This document shows positions 30,974 to 43,400 of a stretch of 64,000 bases of DNA, piece after piece. The stretch is from contig NC_063014.1 in assembly GCF_020509005.1 (NCBI RefSeq), positions 310,001 through 374,000 of the forward strand. The letters run 5' to 3'. Positions within the stretch are counted from its first letter, which is position 1, and each line of letters opens with the position of its first letter. The stretch comes from Fulvia fulva (taxonomy: Eukaryota; Ascomycota; Dothideomycetes; Mycosphaerellales; Mycosphaerellaceae). Position numbers and translations under genes: made by a program. The notes below the pieces were generated by a model that saw only the letters and a list, made by a program, of their open reading frames with translations, was not told the DNA's origin and did not search any database.

Positions 30974-33717
30974 ATGCGTCTCGACGTCAAGGTTTGTCCT
31001 TCTCGGCTCACCCGCACCATGGTCGCCAGTGTTAACCTCGACTTACAGCGTCAGCTCTTCGCGCGCAGCGAGCGCGTGAAAGGCATCGACTTCCACCCAA
31101 CGGAACCGTGGATCCTCACCACCCTCTACAGCGGCCATGTGTACATCTGGTCATACGAGACACAGTCGATTATCAAGACCTTCGAGCTCACCGACGTCCC
31201 TGTGCGCGCCGGTCGCTTCATCTCCCGAAAGAACTGGATCGTCTGTGGCAGCGATGACTTTCAGCTACGAGTCTACAACTACAACACTTCGGAGAAGATC
31301 ACCAGCTTCGAAGCACATCCCGACTACATCCGTGCCATAGTCGTCCACCCGACGCAGCCATTCGTCCTCACCGCCTCCGATGACATGACAATTAAGCTGT
31401 GGGACTGGGAGAAAGGCTGGAAGAACGTGCAGACATTTGAGGGTCACAACCACTATGTGATGGGACTTGCCATCAACCCGAAAGACACCAACACCTTCGC
31501 GTCGGCATGTCTGGACAGGACGGTCAAGATCTGGAATCTTGGGTCGAGTACACCCAACTTCACACTCGAAGCACACGAGACCAAGGGCGTGAACCACGTC
31601 GACTACTACCCACAGAGCGACAAGCCGTATCTCCTCACGACCTCAGACGACCGAACTGTCAAGATCTGGGACTACACAACCAAGGTACGTACTAATTGTG
31701 AAGCATGAGCACGCTACTCTCACGTCGAGCACGAGCTTCTGTGCAACTCAATCCATAGTCCGAGTACCAACTGACATGACTGCTTTCGTAGGCACAAATC
31801 GCAACACTTGAGGGCCACACATCGAACGTCTCCTTCGCCTGCTACCACCCTGAACTACCAGTCATCATATCTGGATCTGAAGATGGCACCGTCAAGATCT
31901 GGCACGCAAATACATATCGCCTCGAACAATCGCTATCATACGGACTGGAACGAGCATGGTGTGTCTCCTATCAGCGCGGCAGACAAGGTATTGCCATGGG
32001 TTTCGACGATGGTGCAGTAGTGGTCAAGATGGGTCGCGAAGAGCCTGCAGTCTCCATGGACAACTCCGGCAAGATCATCTGGGCACGACACTCTGAGATC
32101 CTCACATCCGTCATCAAGGGTGGTGACAAATCAGTTAAGGACGGTCAAGCCATTACTCTTCCTTCAAAAGACCTTGGATCCACCGAGCTGTACCCTCAGA
32201 CACTGATTCACTCGCCCAACGGTCGCTTCGTCGCGGTTTGCGGTGATGGCGAATACATCATCTACACTGCTCTTGCGCTGCGGAATCAAGCCTTCGGCTC
32301 TGCACTGGACTTCGCCTGGGCTTCGAAGGAGAACGACAAGGATTACGCCATCCGGGAATCACAGTATTCGGTCAAGATCTATCGCAACTTCAAGCCGAAG
32401 TCTGGTGACGGCACAGTCAACGTTGGCTTCGCGGCCGATGGTTTGAGCGGTGGTGTCTTGCTTGGTGTCAAGGGCCAGGGCGGCATTGGCTTCTTCGACT
32501 GGGAGTCTGGCAAGCTTGTCCGTCGCATCGAAGTTGAGCCACGCAACGTTTACTGGTCGGAGTCTGGAGAGCTGGTCTGTCTGGCATGCGAAGACACATA
32601 CTACGTTCTGCGATACTCGAGAGAGCAGTATGTGGCTGCACTTCAATCTGGCAACGTGGATGAGGATGGTGTTGAGGAGGCCTTCGAGGTTGTGTGCGAC
32701 ATCAACGAGAGCGTGCGAACTGGTCAGTGGGTCGGCGACTGCTTCGTCTACACCAACTCAACGAACCGCCTCAACTACCTTGTCGGCGACCAGACCTACA
32801 CCGTCAGCCACTTCGACCAGCCATACTACGTCCTAGGATACCTACCCAGAGACGGCAGAGTGTACGTCTGCGACAAGGATGTTCAGGTCTCATCCTTTGC
32901 ACTTTCCGTCAGCGTCATCGAGTACCAGACTCTCGTCCTCCGAGGCGATCTTGACGCTGCGATGGAGATGCTTGAGCAAGGCGAGATCCCGGAAGACCAG
33001 AAGAACAAGATAGCACGATTCCTGGAAGGTCAAGGCTACAAGGAGCAAGCTCTAGAAGTTGCAACGGACAGCGAGCACCGCTTCGAGCTTGCGCTTGGTC
33101 TCAATGAGCTCAAGATCGCACTCGAGCTGGCGCGCGAAGCCGATGTCGAGCACAAGTGGAAGACGGTGGGCGACGCAGCACTTACTGGGTGGGACGTCAA
33201 GCTCGCCGAGGAATGCTTCCGCAACGCGAACGACCTTGGGAGCTTACTACTGATCTACACATCATCCTGCAATCACGAAAGTCTACGCATGCTAGCTGAA
33301 AAGGCGCAAACTGCCGGCCAGCACAACGTCGCTTTCACCTGCTACCACCAATTGGGCGACAAGGATGCATGTCTCGATATTCTCCTCCAAACGAACCGAC
33401 ACGCAGAAGCAACACTCTTCGCACAGACATACAAGCCTAGTCGAGCGCAAGACATCGCGACGGCATGGAAGGGTTCGTTGGAGAAGAGTGGTAAGGGTAA
33501 GGTGGCGCGGTTGCTAGGTGTTCCAGGCGAGGATGAGGAGATGTTCCCGGAGTGGGAGGAGTATCTCCGCTTGGAGAGGGAAGGTGGTGCGCATGGAGAT
33601 CTGATTGATATCAACGGAGATGCAGACCCTGTGGAGAAGGCCGCGCCCGTTGAGGCGGATGGAGAGGAAGAAGAGGAGGCTGAGGAAGCCTCATCGCAGA
33701 CCGAGACAGAAGTATAG
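30974..33717 (+). CDS. SEC27: Coatomer subunit beta' (COPI)
   Basis: Subunit of the COPI coat for Golgi-to-ER retrograde traffic; its first WD40 propeller binds dilysine cargo tails. Exons 30974-30991 (18 bases, MRLDVK), 31049-31684 and 31792-33717, with donors gtttgt and gtacgt, join in frame to 859 residues, close to yeast Sec27. The start [20 protein letters not shown] and the repeats [40 protein letters not shown] and [12 protein letters not shown] are canonical. A second propeller and an alpha-solenoid ([29 protein letters not shown]) follow. The C-terminus is Glu-rich. The 18-base first exon is the part most likely to be missed by gene prediction. Confidence 0.97.
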
Positions 33718-33858
33718 ATACACCCACGAAAATGTCATGTGGTATGCTTGAGCGATCCCCGAATGAACTTCATGTAGTATAGACATCAACGAGCTTCCAG
33801 TGCCACAGCCCTTTTCGTTCCACTGGAGAGCGTCCAACACGCTGCAGCCAGCCACCGT

Positions 33859-35070
33859 CTACAGCTCCGCCTCAATCATACTATACGTCCCCATCCCCAC
33901 AACCCTCACAACTCTCAACCCAGCCCTCACAACCAAATCCCTCCACTGCGCCTCCGTCCGCTCCAACGCGGCGAAGTTACACATCATCTGAATATCCAAC
34001 ACCGCCGCGCGCGGATCCATATCCCGGGCCCGAGCGGGCATGATCCGTTCCATCAGCAGAATCTTACTGTAGCCTTCCGTCATGGAGCACTTGATGTTGG
34101 CGAGAATGGACAGAGCGGAATCGTCGGGCCAGTCGTGCAGAACTGAGTGTAGGAAGTATGCACGCGCTCCCCTGACGGGGTTCGGGGTGAAGAAGTCGTG
34201 GGGTTGGGGCTGGATTGATGGGGGCAGGGTGTCTTTGGGGAGGGAGGTGAGGACGTTGGGTTGATCTTGGAGGATTATGGATGCTGTGGAGAGGGAGGGG
34301 TAGTGGGTTGAGAGGTGTTGTGCCAGTTGCGTTGCGTCTCGACCGTTGCCGCCGCCGATGTCGACGAGGAAGGGGGTAGCTGGATCGTAGTTCTCGATGA
34401 GGTCGGAGATGGGGTAGAGAGTAGGCCATGGGACCTGGTCCTTCCGCATTGAGGCTAGGAAGGTGTTGAAATGGAGGCTTTCTTCTGGGTCGATCTCGGA
34501 GAGGTATTGCCATCGTAGGCCCGGGTAGTCGGGACGGCCGACCATGCTCTTCCAGGGCGCTGTCATGGGGTCCGTGGGGTGCTTGTAGCCCTGTTCCGCG
34601 AAGTATTTCGGGAGTCTGAGATGCTGCAGAACGGGAGTGTGGTAGTAATACTGAACCCCAGTGACGAGTCCTCGCGGATCCTCGAGCGCAGCGCTGTAGG
34701 TGCTGTGACAGTACGTCTCGACGTCTACCTCGTTGATGACTTGAGATGAGGCGAGAAGGCGGAGGATCCGGCGCAGGAGGGCCGGGTCTGTGGAAGTTTT
34801 GGAGGCGAGGACATCGTATGATTGGGGTGCAGAAGCGTCTAGATGATACCAGAGCGTAATATCGGTGGCGATCTTGAGAGTTGTGAGGAGGATCGGATTT
34901 ATGAAGACTGCATCGTAGATTCGCTCCCAAGGATCCTCGAGGCGTTCGGTCAGAGCCTTTACTGCGCGGAGGAGATTGGATTTGGCGATGGGGTCGTTTT
35001 GGTAGGTTGTGGTGGTGATGGATTGAAGGGCCTGGATGAGGGTTGCGGTATCTTGTGGTGGGGGTTCCAT
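33859..35070 (-). CDS. SAM-dependent O-methyltransferase (fungal COMT-like)
   Basis: Single exon, 403 residues. The N-terminal half is a helical dimerisation-type domain with a winged-helix fragment (LLRRILRLLASSQVINEV). SAM motif I, LVDIGGGNGRD, lies near residues 235-246. The catalytic His sits in VLHDWPDD (His312), followed by KILLMERIMP, as in caffeate-type enzymes. In fungi such enzymes usually methylate phenolic secondary metabolites; no synthase or other biosynthetic gene lies beside it, so the substrate is unknown. It ends about 140 bases from SEC27, tail to tail. No targeting signal is seen. Confidence 0.88.
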   Translation of the reverse strand: MEPPPQDTATLIQALQSITTTTYQNDPIAKSNLLRAVKALTERLEDPWERIYDAVFINPILLTTLKIATDITLWYHLDASAPQSYDVLASKTSTDPALLRRILRLLASSQVINEVDVETYCHSTYSAALEDPRGLVTGVQYYYHTPVLQHLRLPKYFAEQGYKHPTDPMTAPWKSMVGRPDYPGLRWQYLSEIDPEESLHFNTFLASMRKDQVPWPTLYPISDLIENYDPATPFLVDIGGGNGRDATQLAQHLSTHYPSLSTASIILQDQPNVLTSLPKDTLPPSIQPQPHDFFTPNPVRGARAYFLHSVLHDWPDDSALSILANIKCSMTEGYSKILLMERIMPARARDMDPRAAVLDIQMMCNFAALERTEAQWRDLVVRAGLRVVRVVGMGTYSMIEAEL

Positions 35071-35561
35071 TGTCTTGTACAGGCGTGGAAGTGGTACGTG
35101 TATGGTCAGTGTTCTTGGGTTCGTGATATTAGAGAGCTGTCGTTGCAGTGTTGGTGCTAATGCAAGCTAGCTTAGCTTGATGTGTTGTCCATGGAGCTGC
35201 AAAGTCTGTGAGGTAAGCTTGTGTGCCTTCTCAATCTTGGACAGAGACGATGCGTGATATATGTGTGACAGATCAGCTTCAAAAAACAGGTCGCGCGTGG
35301 AGTTTCGGCAGGTGAGCACTGCCCGCAAACGGCATGTGCTAACAAGCGTGACATAATACCACGACGATCTCGATCGCCCAACCATGGACTCGGATGTCAG
35401 TGTTGAAGTACAGGATCTGGGCCATGACTTAAGCATAAGCGTTGTCTACCGTGTTTTTCGTCCGTCAGTAAATTCATTTCCTCCGAAAGAACTCGGACAA
35501 GAGGGAGGCAAGTGACGCCGTACGAAGTCCAAGGTACACCAGTCCAACCCATCACCACATC
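35071..35561. other. Intergenic stretch upstream of the O-methyltransferase
   Basis: About 490 bases with no supported gene; it should contain the methyltransferase promoter and the 3' region of the secreted-protein gene. Confidence 0.5.
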
Positions 35562-36749
35562 CTAGTTCGTCAAGGTGTAGCTATACGAGCTGCTGACAGA
35601 ATAATAGTTTCCCTCTTGATCATACTGTCCAAAGTTCGTCGCATAGCTCCGGTCCCAAGCTCGGTCGTAGAAGCTGCAGTAAGTGCCGACCGGTGAGTTG
35701 TTCTTACTCAAGATGTACGAGTTGAAGAAGTTGCAATCGGTCGTCGCCTGGCATGCGCCGACACACTGGCCGGGATCGTATGGGCCTGGGTAAATCTTCA
35801 CACCAAGGTATGAGCCATTGCCCTCAGCGACGGGGACGTCGATGGCGCCGCCTAGAGCCTCTGGGCCACTGAAGCCAGGGTATGATGGTGGTGGAGCGTT
35901 CTTCAGATAGCCGTTGGAGCCGGTGATTACGACTTGGAAGTCGGCTCGCCACTGGCCTGTGTTGGTTGCGGTGGTGTTGCTGACTGGCAGGCCGTAGAGC
36001 GAGCACTTGTAGTTGACAGTGCTTGGTGGGTTGGGGCAATCGGCACCTGGCTCGAGGGATGGGTCTATTGAGATTCTTGTCAGTATTGCCCAATGATTGA
36101 ACCACCTCTGGGACTTACCTCTCTCGATGTAGGTGTTGAATGCAGTGCATGTGGCTGTGCTATCGCAGAGCTGCTGGCACTTAATGGTGTCGTAACTGTT
36201 CAGAGTGTAGCTGCGTCGTGTCAGCACGTACTTCAAGAGCTTATCAACGGCAGGTACTTACAAGCCCAGATATCCATTCTGCTGAGTGGCTCCTTGAAGG
36301 TCCTGGAAGACGAGAGAGTAACCCTGTGGTGTCGCAGCACCATTGGCGATGTCACTGTACTGTTTGTTGGCCAAAAAATCCTGCGCGGTATCTGGCGAAG
36401 TGACTGGGCCAGCACCTTGAGGCTGACGGTCACAGGCAGCACGAGCAAACAGCGAACGCTTCTCTGCCGTTACTGGGTCGGCAGCGGCATCTGCAGCAGC
36501 TTCCTGGGCGGCGGCGGCGGGCTTGTAGGTCGGTACCTCCTTGACAGCAGCAATCTATGCAGTAGCAGTGATGTTAGAGACAGTACTTGAGTACATCCTG
36601 GCGATGATCTGGTATCCGATACTTACAGGCGGACCTTGAGCGGTTGGTGTTGGTGTTGGTGCCTCGTTCACAGCTTGAAAGTTAATACCTTGCGGCACAG
36701 CAAGCACCACGCTGGCGGCAGCAGCAGCTGCAAGAACGACCCGGAGCAT
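35562..36749 (-). CDS. Secreted cysteine-containing protein of unknown function
   Basis: Four exons, 36749-36627, 36554-36262, 36210-36119 and 36064-35562 (donors all gtaagt), give 336 residues. A signal peptide (MLRVVLAAAAAASVVLAVP) and a Pro/Thr/Ala-rich pro-region ending near AEKRS, a Kex2-like KR site, precede the mature part. That part has two repeats of a C-x(n)-C pattern: IKCQQLCDSTATCTAFNTYI and QCVGACQATTDCNFFNSYIL. Both resemble PAN/Apple-like modules. Several N-glycosylation sequons (NTT, NGS) are present. An extracellular or wall role is likely; I cannot name a function. An upstream in-frame Met at 36806-36804 would add 19 residues before the signal peptide and is less likely. Confidence 0.8.
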
Positions 36750-38067
36750 CACACGCGATTCAAAGTCTGTTTGTCGGAGTAGATCTGGGGAACTGGAAAG
36801 CAACAAAACCTAGTACCGATGACACCTCCCTCTTATACCATCGCAATGTCCACCGCGGCCATGCACGACAGATGAGCGTTCATGCCGTGTCGAACGCCTC
36901 GTATCGACCCGCTCGCAAGTCCGACGCAGCCAGATCCTCCACTTCCAAGGCATCCGAAGACATGACTGCGCGTCGCGGGCTCTATGCAGCTAGAAAGCAG
37001 AGTCATCATGCTGTTCTGGAACACACACAAGATCGCAAAGACGGCTGGGAAGTCTCGCTAATATCGAGCACCAAGGAGAATAGTCCATAGTGTAGAAGAC
37101 AGCAAAGGCTCGGCGCAATCTATTCCTACTGGCGGATTCGTGTTGATATGATGCATGAGAAGAGATCGTCGAAGGTTGGGGATGAATGGGAGGAACGTGG
37201 CATGCACGAGGCGTAGGCCGTAGCTGCATTTGGCAGAGTCTATGCCTATAGTAGACGGGGGAAATGTTCTTCCGGCCTGATCTTGGACAGATTTGGAAGA
37301 TGTCGGGTGCCGCTCAAGATGTGCCGCCGCCTTCTTGCCTTCTTGGAACCCAACACGGCATGGCATTTCCTCTGTTGTTGTTCTCCCTGCGACGCTGTCT
37401 TCAGTGTCTTTGCCATGGTTCCTCCACAGCGCCGAAGATGTCTCTCTGACTGATATTGTGTTGCGAGTGCAATCACCACAATCCGTGGTATCGATCGCAT
37501 CATGTGTTGCATATCCGTCGCTGCATCTTGCATTTAATGAAACGGTAGTCCTGGTGGCTGCTTCCAAGCGTCGAACTCTGCTTTTCGTCATCACTTTCGG
37601 CAGTGGGTCAGATGTCTCGGCGATACCGAGATGCAGTACGCGAAGTGCATTTGTTGGCAGCATCGATCCCGCGACGGCTGTCACATGTGGTTCGAGCAGT
37701 GTGGTTTGGTCTTTCCTCACATATGTCATGTCCGGCAGGATCGAAATCACCAGCCAGACTGAGGGATGACCATTCGCAACCTGATAGCCTGTCCACGATG
37801 GAGTCTCACGCCGTGAGCTGGTGCAACAGCCATTGGTACGATCACCAGTTGGTGCCAGGATAAGACGGCGACAATGGCTATGAGCAATGGTGGAAGCCCA
37901 TGGACAATGGAGGAAGGCCCCCAGTCGGCTCCCGGCAACGGCATATGCGCGGCATCGCGATTCGGTCCCGAGGCGCTGCGACAGGTGTGAGTGCCATTCC
38001 CAAGTCTCAAGCCCAGCTCCCCGTTGAAGCAGTCGGTCAGCACAAAGGCTTATGCGTGTCGTGAATG
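36750..38067. other. 1.3-kb stretch between the secreted-protein and regulator genes
   Basis: No gene is supported. A 417-codon open frame on the minus strand (37058-38311) overlaps the last exon of the regulator and has no domain-like content. The left end carries the promoter of the secreted protein. Confidence 0.4.
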
Positions 38068-40407
38068 TCAACCATTCCAAGGCTGTTCTGGACTGCTCTC
38101 CTGGCGCCAAGGACTCAGACTGCTCTCGGTATCTGCCGTTCCCAGTCCGTTTGCTATGCCCTGCTCCTCTATATGCAGCGTGCGGAAAATGCCGTTCATG
38201 TCTCGAATACCAGTCGCGAAGGCGTCTGACGGCTTTGTTGCGCGGTAGTGGACGAAGTCTCTGATTGTGCGGATGCTGGCCAGGTAGCCTTCGTTGTTGG
38301 GGAGCCACCATTCAGTGGCGTCGATGCCCCATAGAACGGACATGCGTTGTCGGTAGGTGCTGGGATATATGTAGCTGGAACAAGTCAGCCATGAAAAGCA
38401 ACGGCATCATATATCAGGAGGAATGTACTTACCCCAACTGCTCGATACCGGCGAACTTCTTCCTGCACCACATAGTGTGTCGCTGGTCTTTGGGTAAGAA
38501 CAGCGCAAGGATGCCCAGGCTTGCCTGACAGCCAAGTACAGCCGCAACTCCACTCTGCTCTCCGTATTGAATAGCCTCAAACATCTTACCCTTCTTCAGT
38601 GCCAAGTCGGTGAGCTCGGGTGATCGTGCTTGTCCAGTCGCCATGGTGACTTGATACTTGAACATCAACTCAATAGCCCAATGATCCAGCAAGACGAAAT
38701 TCATCGTGGACAGCTCCCCAGCGTAGAGGAAATTCGGGTCTCGGTAATTGAACAGGTCGTCTTGATACGGTGCTGATGCTCGTGGAAAGTCCCTGACAAA
38801 GCACGAAGGGTCTGTGAATGCCGTCTCGATGGTCCTGCCAAACTCTGCAAAGGCTATCGACAGATGTTGTATGCTGCCCATGAATTCCTCGTCACTGATT
38901 TTGTCCTGAGTCTTCGCAGCGAACAGTAGCGCTACATCTGTAGCTAGCAGCCGCGATGTTGCGAAGTACTCCTCGAATCGTGCACCCAAGTCGTGCGGTC
39001 GATCTCTCGTCTGGCGTGTGTAGAAGTCGGCTGCCGCTGCGAACCAGTCCCTACCCAACGCCGTCTCTCCCCCAGACATCATACCGGCGAACAGATCGAA
39101 TCGAATGTACCAGTTGATAATTTTCCGCCGAGTCTCGTCCTGCATGATCGTCTGCGGAGTGAACAAGTCTGTGAGTATCTGTAGCGCAGCTTTCTGATGC
39201 CCTAGCAGGTTGACCCAATCGCCCAAGAACTCCTGTCTGATGTTAGCTCATTTATGTATTGGTGGTAGCTTACAAAGGGCAGGGTACCTCAATGGTTGCA
39301 AGCTGAAGTATTGTCAGCAGAGTTGCAACGTTGTGACGTTTATTCTTGAGAGACCGTTGCAGATACGCAATTGCTTTGTTGTAATATGACAGAAACATCG
39401 ATATCTTGTCGTCGTTGCGAGCGATTGAGTGATGGTATGCAGCGAAAGCAACGATCGAGTACAGCAGCGCTGCGCTACTGTCATTCATCGCGATCTCCAA
39501 GAAAGTCGTGTTGAGGAAGTCGCCGCCATCGTACTTGAACGCATAGTGGTGATGCGACATGTGTTCTCGGTGGTACCTTAGGTAGTACTTTACGTCCTTG
39601 GGTAAAGTTGCCCACCGTCTACTCTGCAAGATCTCTGGTCCCAGCGGCTGCTTCGAGGATGTTCGCACAGGATGCGGACGACTTGGCGCAGTACGTGTGG
39701 GAGAGTCGATCGATGGTGAAGCGCTCAAAGCCTCTGCGGAGGGAGGGACGTTGTTCTGCTTGCGCATGTCGGACACGGCCGATTGCGGCTCGTCGCCAAT
39801 GTCGTCGTCGTCATTTTCGTCTGGTATCGCAGACAGCGGAACTTTCTCGTCGATATCCTCTTCGCTGTCAGTCGGACTCGATCCTCCGGGCGAGTCCTTC
39901 GACCTGCTACCGGTCCTGGGTGGCTTCGTCGAGGATGATGTGCTTCCAGGATAGGTACACTCTCGTTTACCTTTACGGCATCCTGTTGTCTGCGTCAACG
40001 ACTGGAAAGGCTAAGTATTGAAGCTATGTGACGTACGTTCACAGACTGGATGAGTCTCATCGCACTGCGACCAATGTTGTTAGCAGACATCCTTCGCAAG
40101 CTGCCGGGACGGGCACGCTGACCTTGACTCTTCTTTGGCGACATGTATAGCAGCCACTTCGAGTACGACGGTGTTTTACGTGCTCTGCGCCCTGTGGTTG
40201 TCGTCGTCGTGAGCGTGGTGGTTGCTGTGGTGGCAGCATTGCGCGGTTCGGATCTTCGTAGTCAGAATAGCTACCAAGGCTCTCCAGGGACAAGGTTTGT
40301 AGTTGATGTAGCCTTGGTTGTAAGGCCTCGGGTGGCATCATCGGAGGATATCCCGTAGGATAAAAGACGCCCATCGGTGGCATCGATGGTGGGTACTGCC
40401 CTTCCAT
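38068..40407 (-). CDS. Zn2Cys6 transcription factor
   Basis: Nuclear regulator with an N-terminal binuclear zinc cluster. Exons are 40407-40123, 40065-40038 (28 bases), 39982-39288, 39232-38433 and 38374-38068. All junctions are in frame, giving 704 residues. Splicing assembles CYTCRQRRVK, CDETHPVCE and RCRKGKRECTY into CX2CX6CX6CX2CX6C near residues 86-113. A Ser/Asp/Glu-rich linker and a fungal-specific helical domain follow (HHHYAFKYDGGDFLNTTFLE, LLYSIVAFAAYHHS, LLTILQLATIE, WYIRFDLFAG). The organisation resembles UPC2-like sterol regulators, but targets are unknown. The N-terminus before the cluster is Pro/Met-rich. Downstream of the last exon no partner gene is obvious. Confidence 0.9.
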
Positions 40408-43400
40408 TTCGATAGCACTCGTTTGCTTGTGACGTTGTCGTAATCTATTAGCCTGTATTGATTGATCAAGTGCCGTTGCCCCGAACGTTCGATAGAAGCC
40501 GGATTGCAGACGTTAATGACCGTTGAGCCGTTGGCAACGGCTTTAGTGGAGGAGCCTGACCAAGGTGTACTGTAGTAGATGGTTGCGAATGGCGATAGTG
40601 ATTGTGGGCAAGGTTACGGAGACCTTATGCTTATTACGCCGCAGCTTCTGCATGAATCCTAAGCAATGTATAGGTGCCCCGGGCATGGCGCGTCCCGCTC
40701 CAATCACTCCAGTGTCAGCAGGCTTTCGCGGGTGGCTATCTAATCGACGTTGGTGCGATGGAGCGCACAAGAATCCGGCTTGTACTACCAAGTGCGGGTA
40801 AGTCAGTACTCAATGAGCGGATGGTGAAGAAATAGACAAATGCATTGTCATAGTCTCCAGACGTGGTCGTTCATGACTGCCAGAGGATCGATGCGGCTTG
40901 TGCCGAGACCAAGTACTGACTGTGACCCCTTTGAAGGCCATTTGATCCACATGTTTGTTCTCCTGCAATAAAGAAGCGTGCTTAATACCAGGGCCTGGCG
41001 CGGCGGTACTCAATCGGAGCTCCTACCTTTTTGAACTTGAGGTAGAAGATCGACACCAGGAGTTGCTACTAGCCTCTGTGCCTGGCCAAGGTGGTGATGG
41101 GGCATTCCCTACAAGGCCCACGTTCTGGGCAATCAGCTTCCACCACCGATCATCCCATGCTGCCATGCATGATCATTTTGCATGATCGTTCTGCAGCAGG
41201 GCATGACTGGCACCTGATGTTGCCATTAATGCGCAACTGTGACGAAAATTGGAGGGTCAAGCAGGTGCAGCAAGTGGCGCATCCTTCGGATTCCCTTCTC
41301 TCCCCTGTTTTTGCAGTCGTGGAAGAAGCTTGCCCTGCCACAAGCGTGGTCTTTCATGTTTCATGCCTGCATGAGCACTTCCCATACTGCATAGAAGACT
41401 GTTTGAGGAGCGGCGAACCAGAGATCGAGCAGATGTCTGCGTCGATGATCTCGTTGTAATTGAGAGAAGAGTGCTCCACAGCTGCAAGGTAGGAGCACGC
41501 TAGACCACGCACCATCACTGACAGCTCCGCGCGGCAGAGGAAGCCATGGGCTGCTGCAAGTGTGGGTGGTCCGCTGCTCGGGGCGCGGACTAGCAGCAGC
41601 TAATGACTGACGGTTGGGCAAGGCTGGGCGTCAGGCATCCAAAAGACCGGCCCCCCGGCTTCTGCCGTCGCGACAAGTGACATTTTTGTTGCCGTCTGGA
41701 GTCGATCGCAACACTGTAACGAGCTGGGCGGTATCAGGCACGCAAAGGTGAACGCCACCTTCGCGCAGCGCACGCTCCTAAGAGATCCGGAGTATGGTGT
41801 TCCGCAGAAGCGCCATTTCATGCGAAGCAATATAACAGCGTTTTATGCACCCACAGCACACAGCGCTATCCATGGAGATGGAAGATGTTCGACCATACGA
41901 TTCTGCGAGTGACAGTCAGTCCAATGCCAGTAGTAATGTGAGTTCTGCGCCGCATCTCTTTTGCTCTGGGACCACTCGGCTGATCGACAGACGATCTTGA
42001 GCCTTGAGGGCAAGCTCAGTGGTCTGCTGCTCGCACATGTATCGAGGTACCTGCTCTGCTGTCATGCCTGCTCGCTCTCCCATTTGAAGGTGTGTTAGAA
42101 GCCGAGGGCTTGACGGGTGCCGCACATGAGCTCAGCTGAGGCAGCATCTCGCCGTTGAAGCAGTCATGAGTACTGTAGATCATTTGAGGCTGCATGATGC
42201 ACGAGGGAAAGTTGTTGGTGGCTTGCCATCGTGGCAAGAGAGAGTGGAGAGGTGCTCGGTGCCGGATGAAGGGCACGTGGAAGGAACAAGCCCCATCCCT
42301 GCGAACGCTGACGCCAGCAGCGTGGCGCTCTATCAAAGTGCTTGGGTCGCGATCCGCATTCATCTCCGCTGTCCTACGACGACAGACAGGGTGACACGAG
42401 GGCGCGTATATAATATATTGACCATATGCCACACATGGCAAGAATGATTGCCTCGCGTGTCCTTCCATCTCACACACGTGTCGCGGCTTGTCGATCCGTG
42501 CCACAGTACAAGAATAGGCTGAAGAGAGCAGCCACTTGGCAAGTGCCGACTAGCAGTTGGACAATGTGGCACAGGCGACATGTTTGGGGACCTTGCAGCG
42601 GCGACATGAACAGAGACGCGCTTCATCAGGCAGACTTTCGCCAGACGCGACTTATGCGCACTTTAAGACTCTGTTCGAACTTCACCGAAGCAGACTGCTT
42701 CCCTCAGCTGCAGCGCCGAGCAAGTCGGAAGGTGATCATCGTTGAAGCAGCCAGAGCTTGGCACACCACATGGCCAGCGTCTACCTCACGAGAACTGCAG
42801 TTGGCGAGGTTTCACGCACAGGCGGCCGATCGAAACGTGCCAGCTGCGCCACGACTGTGCGGTTCAGGACATCTTTACCTCGCTCGTCCTCGCTAGCCAG
42901 CAGATGGAAGGATCACCACGAGTAGCGACTGCCGAGTCGTTCACTCTGCTGTGCTGCTGTCGCAAGTCCCAGATTCGCACGCGTGGAGAGGGAGCGCGGC
43001 GACGGCAAGTGCCATGCATGAATCTGATAGACCGCTTACCAGCAGCCATGATAAGGACTATCGCCTGCCAAGTCATCATATCACCAGCAGCGACCTCGGG
43101 AACGATCTGCCCATGGACAGGCAGCTAGTCTGGCATCAGCAGCTGGACTGCCTGTTTCGAGCATCGAGCTCGTCATCCTTTCCGCTGCACCCAACGCTTC
43201 GAGGTACTCGGACTATTCTGGATCGGGGAGTGAAGGTTTTCTTTCCAAGTCACCAAGCAAATTGACCGTCATTGACCCTACGAGAACTTGGGAGGCCGAA
43301 CGCAGCTTCACATCGTCTCCTTACGTGTGGTGTTCAGCTGCAGCTCAGTGCGATGGAGCATCGTCGGCGCCACACAGAAGTGGCACAGCAAGCCAGCCTC

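Noticed and set aside
34064..34930. 288-codon open frame on the minus strand
   Set aside because: Alternative frame of the O-methyltransferase gene on the same strand; Arg/Pro/His-rich and without motifs.
37058..38311. 417-codon open frame on the minus strand
   Set aside because: It overlaps the last exon of the Zn2Cys6 gene in another frame, is Arg/Ser/His-rich without domain-like stretches, and has no clear start context.
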